A DNA stretch of 64,000 nucleotides from Tritrichomonas musculus (Eukaryota > Parabasalia > Tritrichomonadida > Tritrichomonadidae): contig JAPFFF010000037.1 in NCBI GenBank assembly GCA_039105265.1, positions 248,001 through 312,000 of the forward strand, in the 5' to 3' direction. Of the stretch, positions 20,001 to 28,610 are shown piece by piece. Both the position numbers and the translations under genes were made by a program. The notes under the pieces were generated by a model. It saw only the letters and a list, made by a program, of their open reading frames with translations. It searched no databases and was not told where the DNA came from. Each line of letters begins with the position of its first letter. Within the stretch, counting starts at the first letter, position 1.

Positions 20001-21205
20001 TTATCAAAATGCAAACGACTAATATCATGTACCTGAAGATGGCCTTCGACTCCATCAACTCTATCATATAAATCAGAAAATAATTCAATAAATATGTCAT
20101 CATTTACATCTTCAAAATTATTCTCTCCTTCTTGATTACAATTGCATGATTTTATTTTTGAACAATAATCAGCCCAATAGTTTAATGATACTATTATATT
20201 ATTTATATTCAGCTGGACATCATTTAGGATTTGATTTAAACTGACCTTTACTTTTGTACCATCGATATTGTCAATTTTTATTGTATGGTCTACAGTTAAT
20301 GATGTCGTAAATAGTTTTAGAGCCGATGCCAGCTCATATCCAAGAACACTAGATAACAATAGATTTTGAATTATTTTTGGATAATTTGCGTAATTATCTT
20401 TTTGATTTTGCATGTATATATCAATAAATTCACCCGGGCTTCCTACTTCCACTAGCTGGTCTGCTTTAACTTCTTCATCGCTATTTTTATATTTATATCC
20501 TATTGTCTTAAGAGTATTGTCTTGAAGATTGTAATGATATTGCTTTGTTCCATTTATGAATTTTATCCAGTTTGCTTCATTAAATACCTCATATAATATT
20601 CTCGTTGTGTTTTGATTTCTCTTTTCATTCTTCATAATATTCATCAACATATCAGCTAAATTATGATATGTCTTGTATTGGAGGAAAGGTTCAGTTGGCT
20701 TAGGCTCTGGTGGAGCAGTATGAGTTTGAACATATTTAACTACTTCACATTTCCCCTTGTCTTCTTCCAATACTACTTGTTCGTATCCATCTGCTGCGCA
20801 CATCAATTCGCTATACATATCATGGATTGCTTCACAAGTCTTAGATTCCCCTTCGATAATATCATTAAATGTATTAACACAATATTCATCTCTGATAAGT
20901 TCTCTGTTGGATTCAACAAATGAATTCGTTCTTGCTAATGCTTTGTATTCAAGTATTTGTGTAGATTTTTCAGTTATGGGAACATCCCCAAATCCTTTAA
21001 GACTGCCTCCATTTTCAATATAATCATTTACCACTCTGGCATCAACTTCAGCTTTATTGTATAGACAATTAAATTTTGGGTATTCATCGGGCTTATCTTC
21101 TTGGATGATATTTATTTTTTCATCTTCTCCAGCACATATTTCAAATCCATTTGCTTTAAGTTTTTTTGCTTCTTTGCTCTTTGCAGAATATAGTGTCAAG
21201 GACAT
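17003..21205 (-). CDS. Maverick fibre-like structural protein, paralogue 2
   Basis: A 1400-residue protein whose C-terminal two thirds parallels the downstream gene: the block IIRQQFYEIYPNPNAATTLY, the following SSKIITADNITTMRSDLN, a hydrophobic Gly-rich segment (ISLAFTIAGGIVGGGLAL) and a terminal coiled coil (YIDSLEKRIAALEKK). Its N-terminal third is unique and contains no domain I recognise. It lacks the YSKSESDTKY-type shaft repeats of its neighbour. Probably a large particle-surface protein; this rests on the paralogue. The stop lies 28 bp before the start of paralogue 1, so the two may be transcribed together, and its ATG is only 19 bp from the ATG of the divergent penton-like gene. Confidence 0.68.
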   Translation of the reverse strand: MSLTLYSAKSKEAKKLKANGFEICAGEDEKINIIQEDKPDEYPKFNCLYNKAEVDARVVNDYIENGGSLKGFGDVPITEKSTQILEYKALARTNSFVESNRELIRDEYCVNTFNDIIEGESKTCEAIHDMYSELMCAADGYEQVVLEEDKGKCEVVKYVQTHTAPPEPKPTEPFLQYKTYHNLADMLMNIMKNEKRNQNTTRILYEVFNEANWIKFINGTKQYHYNLQDNTLKTIGYKYKNSDEEVKADQLVEVGSPGEFIDIYMQNQKDNYANYPKIIQNLLLSSVLGYELASALKLFTTSLTVDHTIKIDNIDGTKVKVSLNQILNDVQLNINNIIVSLNYWADYCSKIKSCNCNQEGENNFEDVNDDIFIELFSDLYDRVDGVEGHLQVHDISRLHFDNQVQLAQSQVVDFSIFNNDDGINDLVNQYQNQNQHIDSNIQHTNFMNDRSFNIDHDERYYWSALFHRWVLLTESGYSFDDFPSGWRTNRSFDAPPSFIFDVDRQNWIQIMITDFDNKCQGWRNNEDRMSVAVYAAFMANNTKNKEGDIVWDENENEWIYCNSAVSPLSIDSPSDIAKDPKDLGTKSLHSIDIGTPPKQPDGSISIPGSDLESFKKALEVYGNKYIEPPKNYQFNREKPIYGDVNIKANLNVNGLINGVDISNLSSGGDITTSNFTYQSGFPKYILTNNLLSTDTFRLFDRDFKMMVIGGTEEIQEQIKDTQGRINIFKIILRNNIMMNANGKIIKEFYIYAEDGKIYNPVLIHNTEHDETRLSYFHETTTNKLYIAHDEGVRIDSYDLYLKGELSIMYLLPQDSLVAVEPTIKCDTIEAKNALKLHNSDIIYLYKPTKITDATIGDKEYYKMIYEIPDDYHLIEGFKFKFKEYCFGNSWELEWKEDKWTGNNLSGRLGGSVINKLNKRNTGYYHNDNRTHLCYAMMKNDDIHNEIIPRGEKGILYSLYALASKEGKLETKLLLNNDEIINGDENHISCWVFEMGGHNKETYEGYDLVGVECRLFNYEANIIKFNELIPKISRVYLDIYLPKSSTPTRLTFKILPQILHVYGQLNGNVDLIGDLDTIDRIACDWTDSFINPEERNIEIYLRKSMADPFEEMNWDGKMNPFEYIIRQQFYEIYPNPNAATTLYTDYNICSSKIITADNITTMRSDLNLVSNNFDVLSYDFNKLENKVGQMDRRLITVEDKTEHLISDMKSIKIVEGISLAFTIAGGIVGGGLALSSMGITFGGAEASSEVAVAATTITHARTSFLLEESYFSGASRLRKFDPWSRTISDTNKVLEWCDEGLDELEEITFENDFDDPDKGVMTLQATFNLCNIFRDSLKPVFKILANEIKSVQSTKHPLDDIDMTAYITKLEVKEMLEQKDLYIDSLEKRIAALEKKCANIE

Positions 21206-21224
21206 TTTAATCTGAAATTAAATA

Positions 21225-21959
21225 ATGCTGTATAGTGTTCAGAGCCAGCCAGAGAATTATAATACTGTAAGAATGAATATAGATATTCCTTGGAAATGCC
21301 CTTTCGTCAAGTATTATGTTTCGTCTATTAATACTAAAGCCAATATTTTGTTAACCACCGATGATGATTATTTAATATTTGAGACAGAAAATAGTGAAGT
21401 TCGAATTGATTTCGAGGAGTCGTATGCCTATTCTTTTGCAAATCTGGTTAAATTTTTAAATGAAAGTCAGACTGTAATTACCTTCAAAAATGTCAACAAT
21501 AGAACCATATCTTTAAAGCCTGTCCAAACAGTAAAATTCAAAGAAGGCAGCCATAGAGCAAAATTAATCACTGGATTGTTCAATACTAAGCCTGGACATA
21601 TATTTCCAAATGGAGTTGAATGCAACGTCCCAGATTTGCCAATTCTTGATTTTGCCAATAAATTATATTTAGTATCTTTGCAGGGTGTAGCAGCGCACTC
21701 ATCTATTGGAGACCAAGAATATACTCCCAGCATCATCGCAAATATTGATACAATGATTATGGACCAAGAAGCTTTAATAGTGAATTATGATTTGACAAAA
21801 CCAATAAAAGTAAAAGTAAATACAGATTCGTTAAAGTATTTGGAAATGAGGTTGGTCGACTTTATGTTCCAGCCAGTAATCTTAAAATCTCCCTTGTTCA
21901 TTACTCTGAAGATAAAACCATCCCAGGATGCTGATATATATGATATACTCACGAAGTGA
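21225..21959 (+). CDS. Maverick penton-like minor capsid protein
   Basis: A 244-residue protein rich in beta-strand-forming sequence. Its length fits the single jelly-roll minor capsid (penton) protein of Polintons. Visible blocks are NMDIPWK-like N terminus (MNIDIPWKCPFVKYYVSSI), a central PDLPILDFANKLYLVSLQG and a C-terminal MRLVDFMFQPVILKSPLFIT followed by LKIKP. No enzymatic motif is present. In Polintons and adenoviruses this protein closes the five-fold vertices of the capsid. The assignment rests on size, predicted beta content and genomic context rather than on a diagnostic motif. It is transcribed away from the fibre-like genes. Confidence 0.55.
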   Translation: MLYSVQSQPENYNTVRMNIDIPWKCPFVKYYVSSINTKANILLTTDDDYLIFETENSEVRIDFEESYAYSFANLVKFLNESQTVITFKNVNNRTISLKPVQTVKFKEGSHRAKLITGLFNTKPGHIFPNGVECNVPDLPILDFANKLYLVSLQGVAAHSSIGDQEYTPSIIANIDTMIMDQEALIVNYDLTKPIKVKVNTDSLKYLEMRLVDFMFQPVILKSPLFITLKIKPSQDADIYDILTK

Positions 21960-22230
21960 TTTATATCTCACGAAGCAATAGATATTTTTAAATTCTGATT
22001 ATATATTTAGATTCTACATTGGATTTGCAAGATTTTTCACTATAAGAAGTTTAAAAAATATTGAATATTCATCGAGTTATTGAAAAGGGATTTTTGAAAA
22101 AAAGCGTGAGTAGGGGGTCATGGTTTTGATATTGGAAAATATAAAATAAGTTTAAAAAAATATGTATGAGCAGGCATGTTCATTTTTTTATATATTTTAC
22201 TTTCAAGTTTTCCAAAAGATTAGGAAAATT

Positions 22231-22442
22231 AAACGGTCTACAATAAACGTACGGATATAAACGTACGGATATAAACGGTCGACAATAAACGTACGGATAT
22301 AAACGTACGAATATAAACGTACGATAATAAACGTATGAATATAAACGGTCTACAATAAACGTACAGATGAATAAACGGTCGACAATAAACGGTCGACAAT
22401 AAACGGTCGACAATAAACGTACAGACGAATATAAACGGTCGA
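22231..22442 (+). repeat. 14-bp two-variant tandem array in the Maverick
   Basis: Fifteen contiguous units of about 14 bp in two types: A, AAACGTACGGATAT, and B, AAACGGTCGACAAT, plus near variants (two A units are 16 and 18 bp). The order is B A A B A A A A B A B B B A B. Each type carries a palindromic core (CGTACG or GTCGAC). There are no spacers between units, so it is a minisatellite and not a CRISPR array. Confidence 0.85.
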
Positions 22443-22686
22443 TAAAAATTTTAGATTTGAGAGGGTATTGAAAAAAATGATCGGAAAAATTTTGCCTCAT
22501 AATTGTGAGTAAAATTTTGGTTTGCATTAACATAAGAAGCTCAAACATAAGATTGAGGCACTCAAACATAAGATTGAGAAACTCAAATAGTGCCAAATTA
22601 ACATAAGATAGTCAAACGGCAAATTCAGAGATTTGAGAGGGCATTGAAAAACCTAATCGGCAAAGATTTTAGATTTGAGAAGGCTT

Positions 22687-23138
22687 TTAAAATTTTTTCT
22701 TTCAAATTATTTTTTAAAATTTTTTCTTTCAAATTATTTTTTAAAATTATTTTCTTTCAAATTATTTTTTAAAATTTTTTCTTTCAAATTATTTTTTAAA
22801 ATTTTTTCTTTCAAATTATTTTTTAAAATTATTTTCTTTCAAATTATTTTTTAAAATTATTTTCTTTCAAATTATTTTTTAAAATTTTTTCTTTCAAATT
22901 ATTTTTTAAAATTATTTTCTTTCAAATTATTTTTTAAAATTATTTTCTTTCAAATTATTTTTTCAAAATTTTTTCTTTCAAATTATTTTTTAAAATTATT
23001 TTCTTTCAAATTATTTTTAAAAATTTTTTCTTTCAAATTATTTTTTAAAATTATTTTCTTTCAAATTATTTTTTAAAATTATTTTCTTTCAAATTATTTT
23101 TTAAAATTTTTTCTTTCAAATTATTTTTTAAAATTTTT
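22687..23138 (+). repeat. 28/29-bp A/T-rich tandem array in the Maverick
   Basis: Sixteen copies of a unit containing CTTTCAAATTATTTTTTAAA, in two interspersed forms that differ by AATTATTTT versus AATTTTTT before the CTTTC. The array is almost pure A/T with one C per unit besides the conserved CTTTC, so it is strand-asymmetric (pyrimidine-rich on the plus strand). Confidence 0.85.
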
Positions 23139-23214
23139 TCATGAAATGTTATTTGAAAAAAATAAATTAAACGTATAGATAAATAAATATATGGATGAAT
23201 GTGGCCAGATAAGT

Positions 23215-23484
23215 ATTGAATTTTGCCTTGCTTATATCTCGATGAATATTCAATATTTTTGAATGGTTCAAGAGAGAAGTTCCTTCCAAATTCAGAGGAG
23301 AATTCAAATATTCAATCAGTATTGAAAAATCTCTATTGCCGATAGGCAAGTTCACTTCGTGAATCGTACATATAGATTTGAAGGTATCTTTATTGAAATT
23401 TGCCTTGTTTATATCTCGATGAATATTCAATATTTTTAAACGTTCTTATAGTCAATTTTCTTCCAAATTCAGAGGAGAATTCAA
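23215..23484. repeat. Direct duplication of a 93-bp block upstream of the polymerase gene
   Basis: Copies at 23215-23307 and 23392-23484 share ATATCTCGATGAATATTCAA and CAAATTCAGAGGAGAATTCAA-like text with modest divergence. An inverted partial copy (AAATATTGAATATTCATCGAG) is at about 22055-22075. The spacing and position next to the polymerase start may reflect duplicated control sequence. Confidence 0.65.
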
Positions 23485-23611
23485 TTATTTCAGTCATATT
23501 TTCACCTCCATCCCATTCTTGAATCCCATCTTCAGGTGAATTATTTTTTTCTGTTCTGCTATAATTTTTGTCGCGTGATATTTTTTTATCACTTTTTAAT
23601 TTTATTGTAAA

Positions 23612-26600
23612 ATGGCTGCTACGCAGACTCTTGCAAAGCAAGTGGACAACCAGCTCATTTCCAAACTAACCAAGAAGCAAATTTTATCCCTCCCAGGATT
23701 CCAAAATAAAGGGAAACAAACCGTAAAAAAACTACGTGAAGAGCTCAGACAAAATATCTCTCGAATGAAATTAAACAAAAGAGGCTTGAAAGTGAAGGAT
23801 TATATCAAGGCATTTAATGAAAGTGATGATAAGTTGTTTAACAATCTGCGCAGGCAAAAAAATACCAGACAAAAAGAAAAGGCATCGCGAAGAGAATACA
23901 AACAAAGCATCAAAAATAATGCCAGAGCAGAAAGGGATATATTAAATATTTCGGTCGATTTGTACTCTACAGCTAAGACCGAAGCCAGAAAAGAGTACAA
24001 GGAAAGAGTCAAAAATATTAAAGATAAGCCTAAATTTAAGAAGCAGATGAAGGAATTTATGATGAAAGCGAACAAAGAAATTTCATTCGAAATAGTTATT
24101 GGAGATGATGAAGATACCAGGATGGCATTTACTGAAACTCTAAGGCAGCTTCACAAGAAGAATAAAAAGAACGTGGTAGTAAAAAGTGAGTCGTTAGATG
24201 GGGAGGAATATAAGTGGTATACCATCTCATCGGCACGAAATATCGACACAACTATTGGTCATATCTCCGGTACAATAGATTTAAATGATGATTGTTCTGA
24301 TAATAATCCTTGGATTGGTAATGTATTTATCCCAGCAAAATATCAATTACTCTTCATTCAAAACAAAAAGAAAGGCAAACAAACCGTCTTCACAATCAAT
24401 AAACAAACTAGTAAAGGGAAGCTATATGAAGAAGAAGTAGAAATTGATGAAGATTATAGAGAAAAACCAGACGGAGGATTCTTTCCATATATCAATCTTT
24501 CTGATATTGATTTGACTATATATCAAATATTTAAGTCTGTGGAGAAGAAAAATTATCAAGATAATTGCCTGGTCTATGCATGTATTCAATCAAAAGTTTT
24601 CTCAGAGGAAGAAATAAATCATCTACGTTCTATGGTAAAAACAAGAATGGTACCAAATACTTTAATCTATGATATTGCCAAATATTTTAAATGTCATTTT
24701 ATTGTCAGGAGGATTGATGAAAAATATGCTACGAGAGACCAACAGCAAATCAAAATAGATACCCGAAAGAAAGCCTGGGCTAAAGCTTTTAACAGGACTG
24801 TAGACCTGTTATTATACAAAAATCATTACATGATTAACAAACCTGTGGGAAACACAAAGCTGATTACAGTCCTACGAAAGCTATTTAAAGAAGGCATGTT
24901 CAGAGAAATAAAATCTTGCGAGATGAATATTTTGGCCACAAATGAATATAACAGTCATCTAGCAGATTATCAAGATTTAAATTATGACCCTTCCCTTTGC
25001 TGTCAAAAAATAGATTCGTCTGTTATGAAAAAAGAGAGGGAATGGTCAAAGATATACTACTCTGATTTTGAGACCGATACAACACTATCACCCCATAAAC
25101 CATATCTTAACATTACAGTATATAGAACAAAAGAATTGATACATAAAATGGTTTTTGATGGGGATAATATAGCCGAGAGATTATTAAAATCTTTGGAAAA
25201 TAATTCTTTGACTTACTTTCATAATCTAAAATATGATGCCTGCTTCTTCATCAACACCCCTGGATGGGACGTCCAAATAACTGAAAGGAACGGTACAATT
25301 CTTCAAATTGTCATGACAAAATATAAAATAAACAAAAGATTAACCTTCCGAAATAGCTACTCTTTGATACCTGCTGCCCTATCTTCCTTCGCTAAAATGT
25401 TCCAACTACCCGTCCACAAAGAAGTGATGGCATATAAAATATACACAGAAAAAAATATCAAACGAAAAGAAGTCTCAGCACTAGAATTCCAACTACAATA
25501 TTATCTCGAAAATAAAGACAAAAAAACACTTCAACAAATAAAACAAGACTGGAAACAGCTTATCGATAATGCAATAAATTGTGGCGCTTATGAAAATCTC
25601 CAGATAGACATTATGAAATATGCCATCTATTATTGTAAGCTCGACTGTATTGTTTTGATGAAAGGAGTTGAGAAATTTAATCGAGACTTGATAGAAGTGT
25701 TCAGACAAACAAAAACAGATATGTTGGACGTCCATAATTTTATCTCCATCTCTTCGATTGGATATTATTATGCCTACAAATTTGGTTGCTTCGATGAGTG
25801 CTATCAGCTAAGTGGTAAGCCACAAAACTTTATCCAGAGATGTGTTTCTGGGGGAAGAACTATGACAGCAAATAATGAAAAGCAGTATGTAGAAGCGAGA
25901 ATACAAGATTTTGATGCCGTCTCTTTATATCCGTCGGCCATGAGTATTATGTCTGGAGTGCCCAAAGGAATGCCAAAAATTATTCCTGAAGGAATATCTA
26001 CTGAAGAACTATTACGTTATGACCAGTTCTTTGCTGAAATAAATATTAAAAAACTAAGCTGTAAATCAGATAAGCCATATAAATTTGGGCAGGTATTTAG
26101 CAGGAACGACCAGGGCTCAAAAATATTTACCAACAATCCAACAGACCACTATTATATTGACAAGAGAGCTTTTATGGACCTGATGGAATTTTATACTTTT
26201 GACTACGATTTTTATCGAGGATATTATTTTGACGAAGGATTTAATAGTAAAATTAATATATTCATCGAGAAATTGTTTAATCTCCGAAAGAAATATCAGG
26301 ATGCAAAAAATCCTCTACAACAAACTATTAAACTCCTCTTGAATTCTATTTATGGAAAATCTATTCTCAAAGCCACTACGACAGAAACAAAATGCATACC
26401 AAAAGATAAAGCCATTAAATATATATGGAAAAATTATAATTATATCACAGAAATAATAGAGAATAAATCAATCGAAAATGTGTATGTCAAGAAAGTAAAA
26501 CCAATAAATAATCACTTTAATCTACCACACTTTGGAGCAAGTGTGTTGTCCTGGAGTAAGCATTTGATGAATCGAGTGATAAGTTCAGCAGAGCAGAATG

Positions 26601-27049
26601 GGATTGAAATATACTACACAGACACGGACAGTATACATATCAAAGAAGAAGATGTAGCAAGGATAGGAGAAGTGTTCAAAAAGAGATATGGCAAGGAGTT
26701 AATAGGCAAAAAGATGACTCAGTTTCACTGTGATTTTGATTCGTTTGAAGGAGCTGTTGGGGCTGTTCATTCAAGAAAATTAATAGCTCTGGGAAAGAAA
26801 TCATATCTCGACATTTTGGTAGATGAGAAGGGGAATGAAGGCCTACATATAAGACTGAAAGGAATTCCAAAACAATGTATTCTAAACAAAGCAAAGAGGA
26901 TGAATATATCAGTGGAGGAGTTATTTGAGAAATTATATTGTGGCGAGGAGGTAGTTTTCAATCTTCTTGATGGGGCTAATTGTTTCAAAAAAAATAGCTC
27001 ATACCAACAGATAAATTTACCAACATTTGAGAGAAGAATCAAATTTTGA
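23612..27049 (+). CDS. polB: Protein-primed family B DNA polymerase (Maverick)
   Basis: A 1145-residue replicase with the standard B-family motifs in order. The 3'-5' exonuclease has SDFETD (about residue 485), TYFHNLKYDAC (about 537) and YCKLDC (about 674). The polymerase domain has DFDAVSLYPSAM (about 767), KLLLNSIYGKS (about 908), YYTDTDSIHI (about 1003) and a KKSY motif after it. Protein-primed polymerases start synthesis from a protein covalently linked to the DNA end, which suits the inverted-repeat termini. The first 480 residues are additional: a Lys/Arg-rich N-terminal part (1-140) and a region with DNCLVYAC (about 318) and KNHYMI (about 406), which resembles the Cys and His blocks of a papain/OTU-like protease domain; that part is inference. 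Looks whole. Confidence 0.93.
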   Translation: MAATQTLAKQVDNQLISKLTKKQILSLPGFQNKGKQTVKKLREELRQNISRMKLNKRGLKVKDYIKAFNESDDKLFNNLRRQKNTRQKEKASRREYKQSIKNNARAERDILNISVDLYSTAKTEARKEYKERVKNIKDKPKFKKQMKEFMMKANKEISFEIVIGDDEDTRMAFTETLRQLHKKNKKNVVVKSESLDGEEYKWYTISSARNIDTTIGHISGTIDLNDDCSDNNPWIGNVFIPAKYQLLFIQNKKKGKQTVFTINKQTSKGKLYEEEVEIDEDYREKPDGGFFPYINLSDIDLTIYQIFKSVEKKNYQDNCLVYACIQSKVFSEEEINHLRSMVKTRMVPNTLIYDIAKYFKCHFIVRRIDEKYATRDQQQIKIDTRKKAWAKAFNRTVDLLLYKNHYMINKPVGNTKLITVLRKLFKEGMFREIKSCEMNILATNEYNSHLADYQDLNYDPSLCCQKIDSSVMKKEREWSKIYYSDFETDTTLSPHKPYLNITVYRTKELIHKMVFDGDNIAERLLKSLENNSLTYFHNLKYDACFFINTPGWDVQITERNGTILQIVMTKYKINKRLTFRNSYSLIPAALSSFAKMFQLPVHKEVMAYKIYTEKNIKRKEVSALEFQLQYYLENKDKKTLQQIKQDWKQLIDNAINCGAYENLQIDIMKYAIYYCKLDCIVLMKGVEKFNRDLIEVFRQTKTDMLDVHNFISISSIGYYYAYKFGCFDECYQLSGKPQNFIQRCVSGGRTMTANNEKQYVEARIQDFDAVSLYPSAMSIMSGVPKGMPKIIPEGISTEELLRYDQFFAEINIKKLSCKSDKPYKFGQVFSRNDQGSKIFTNNPTDHYYIDKRAFMDLMEFYTFDYDFYRGYYFDEGFNSKINIFIEKLFNLRKKYQDAKNPLQQTIKLLLNSIYGKSILKATTTETKCIPKDKAIKYIWKNYNYITEIIENKSIENVYVKKVKPINNHFNLPHFGASVLSWSKHLMNRVISSAEQNGIEIYYTDTDSIHIKEEDVARIGEVFKKRYGKELIGKKMTQFHCDFDSFEGAVGAVHSRKLIALGKKSYLDILVDEKGNEGLHIRLKGIPKQCILNKAKRMNISVEELFEKLYCGEEVVFNLLDGANCFKKNSSYQQINLPTFERRIKF

Positions 27050-27198
27050 AGTATATATGAGGCTTTTTTTAGGGTGATTTTGAAAATGGGATCGAAAATG
27101 GGATCGAAAAAATGAAAATGGGATTGATTGAAAAAGACCCTATTTTAGCTGTTTTTTGACCTAAAAAGTGCTTAAATCAGCCTCTTTTCTAAAAACTC

Positions 27199-27372
27199 CT
27201 ATCCCATTTTTGATCCCATTTTTGATCCCATTTTTAAAAAAAGATATATAAATATAAATTTGTGTTTTCTTAAAAATAAATTATATAACTCTTCTATAGT
27301 TCGTATATATATTGTTAGAAATTTTTGGGGGGATCAAAAATGGGATCAAAAATGGGATCAAAAATGGGATAG
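27199..27372. terminator. Perfect 37-bp inverted repeat between polB and HNH genes
   Basis: Arms 27199-27235 and 27336-27372 are perfect inverted copies built from three repeats of ATCCCATTTTTG (plus strand, left arm) with a 100-bp A/T-rich loop. Related direct repeats (AAAATGGGATCG) lie at 27082-27127. The position, 150 bp past the polymerase stop and 42 bp before the next start, suits a transcription end or regulatory hairpin, but the function is inferred. Confidence 0.55.
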
Positions 27373-27414
27373 CGTTTTTTTTTATTTTTTTAATTTTTTT
27401 TATCACGAAGCCAA

Positions 27415-28257
27415 ATGTGTCAAGAAATGACATTACAAGAAGCCCTCCAAGAAATTCAAAAATTAAAAGCTGAAAATAAAATGAAAGACGAACAGATTGC
27501 TGACCTCACTACAAAATTGGAAAAATCAGAAGCTGAAAATGAGAAATTAAATATGTTTTTGGAAGAGAATGACAATGAATGGGCAAACAGCATGCGTGAT
27601 GTAAAAGAAGAAATACAAGAGCTAAAGCAGAGAGTAGAGGATTTGGAAAATAGAGAAGACGATTTGTATGACGATATAGTATATCCAGAAGCACAAACAG
27701 AAGGGGAGGCCCAGTGGTTTGATGTCAAAAATGATGATGAATATGAGATTAAAAATGTATATCCATATGATATTAGACGAAAAAGTAATGGAAAAATAAT
27801 TACTAATACTTTAAATAAAAAAGATGGATATATTATTGTAACATTAAATGGAAAGCCCTATCGAAAGCATATTCTTGTGGCCAAACACTTCATTCCAAAT
27901 CCCGACCACCTCCCTATCGTGGACCATATAAATCACGATAGAACAGACTATCATGTGTCAAATCTTCGGTGGGTATCAGCTAAAGAAAACAGCAAAAACA
28001 AATATGGATATAAAGGCCAAAAGTATAATTATCTAGACGACTTGCCTGCGGATTGCCAACAAATTACTTTATTCAAAGGGTGGGAGTTTGAAAATTATTT
28101 CATTAGTTCTGACAATAAAATTTGGTTCTACAATGGAAATCAATACAGAGAATTAAAAATTTATAAGAATCGAAGCTATAATTATGTCAAGATGATGGAT
28201 ATAAATAATAAACATCATACTATTGGATTAAACGCTTTGATTCAAGAATATAATTGA
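27415..28257 (+). CDS. HNH endonuclease-like protein with N-terminal coiled coil
   Basis: A 280-residue protein. Residues about 5-90 are a heptad coiled coil (LQEIQKLKAENKMKDEQIAD ... LKQRVEDLENREDD). Residues about 150-200 hold the HNH motif HILVAKHFIPNPDHLPIVDH followed by INHDRTDYHVSNLRWVSAKE, including the conserved Asp-His-Ile-Asn and Asn-Leu-Arg-Trp elements of NUMOD/HNH homing-type nucleases. It would nick or cut DNA. HNH genes are common passengers in large DNA viruses and Polintons, where they can act as homing nucleases; whether this one serves the element or parasitises it is unknown. The ATG at 27415 begins MCQEMTLQEA; a second ATG five codons later is equally possible. Confidence 0.8.
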   Translation: MCQEMTLQEALQEIQKLKAENKMKDEQIADLTTKLEKSEAENEKLNMFLEENDNEWANSMRDVKEEIQELKQRVEDLENREDDLYDDIVYPEAQTEGEAQWFDVKNDDEYEIKNVYPYDIRRKSNGKIITNTLNKKDGYIIVTLNGKPYRKHILVAKHFIPNPDHLPIVDHINHDRTDYHVSNLRWVSAKENSKNKYGYKGQKYNYLDDLPADCQQITLFKGWEFENYFISSDNKIWFYNGNQYRELKIYKNRSYNYVKMMDINNKHHTIGLNALIQEYN

Positions 28258-28294
28258 GCTACAAAAAAATACCTCCATCTAATATTTTTTTACT

Positions 28295-28579
28295 TTATGC
28301 CTTCACTAATTCAGCCAATTTTTTCAGCTCCTCTAGCTCTTTTTTCTTTCGTAGCCTATACTCCTTTTGTTGTTGCCTTCTTGCCTCGAGCCTTTCCTCT
28401 GGTGTATTGTATTTACTCTTTCTGCCTCGCTTTTGTTTTTCAGGGAGGGGTTCGGCTTGGGTTTCCTCTTCAGCTTTTTCTTCAGAGATTATTTTTAAAT
28501 TCTCTTCGGATTTACTTTTAGATAGTTTTTTTATAATATCAGTTTTATTGAATTGTGTGAGGTCTATTTGATTAGTCAT
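28295..28579 (-). CDS. Small basic helical protein of the Maverick
   Basis: About 94 residues from the ATG at 28577-28579 (MTNQIDLTQFNKTDIIKKLS). The middle is acidic and Pro-rich; the C-terminal 45 residues are a long basic helix (SKYNTPEERLEARRQQQKEY, then RLRKKKELEELKKL). The block YNTPEERLEARRQQQKEYR is similar to a basic motif seen in many proteins of large DNA viruses and Polintons, whose role is unknown. It could bind nucleic acid and dimerise through the Leu-containing end. It follows the 174-residue gene by 31 bp on the same strand, so the two may be co-transcribed. An upstream in-frame ATG at 28624 would overlap that gene. Confidence 0.55.
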   Translation of the reverse strand: MTNQIDLTQFNKTDIIKKLSKSKSEENLKIISEEKAEEETQAEPLPEKQKRGRKSKYNTPEERLEARRQQQKEYRLRKKKELEELKKLAELVKA

Positions 28580-28610
28580 TTGCCTTCGTGATAAAATGTA
28601 AAATAAATTT

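Larger units (their letters stand above)
21960..23611. other. Non-coding repeat-filled region inside the Maverick
   Basis: A 1.65-kb gap between the penton-like and polymerase genes with no credible protein gene. It holds a 14-bp two-word array (22231-22442), short CTCAAACATAAGATTGAG repeats (about 22530-22600), a 28/29-bp A/T array (22687-23138) and a duplicated 93-bp block (23215-23307 and 23392-23484). The 138-residue minus-strand frame here is only the array read as protein. Confidence 0.7.

Noticed and set aside
22231-22442. CRISPR-like array
   Set aside because: Units abut without unique spacers and the sequence is eukaryotic; it is a minisatellite of two word types.
22180-22596. Minus-strand open frame of 138 residues in the Maverick gap
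   Set aside because: It is the 14-bp array and its flank read as protein, giving repeating RLYPYVYCRPF text with no natural composition.
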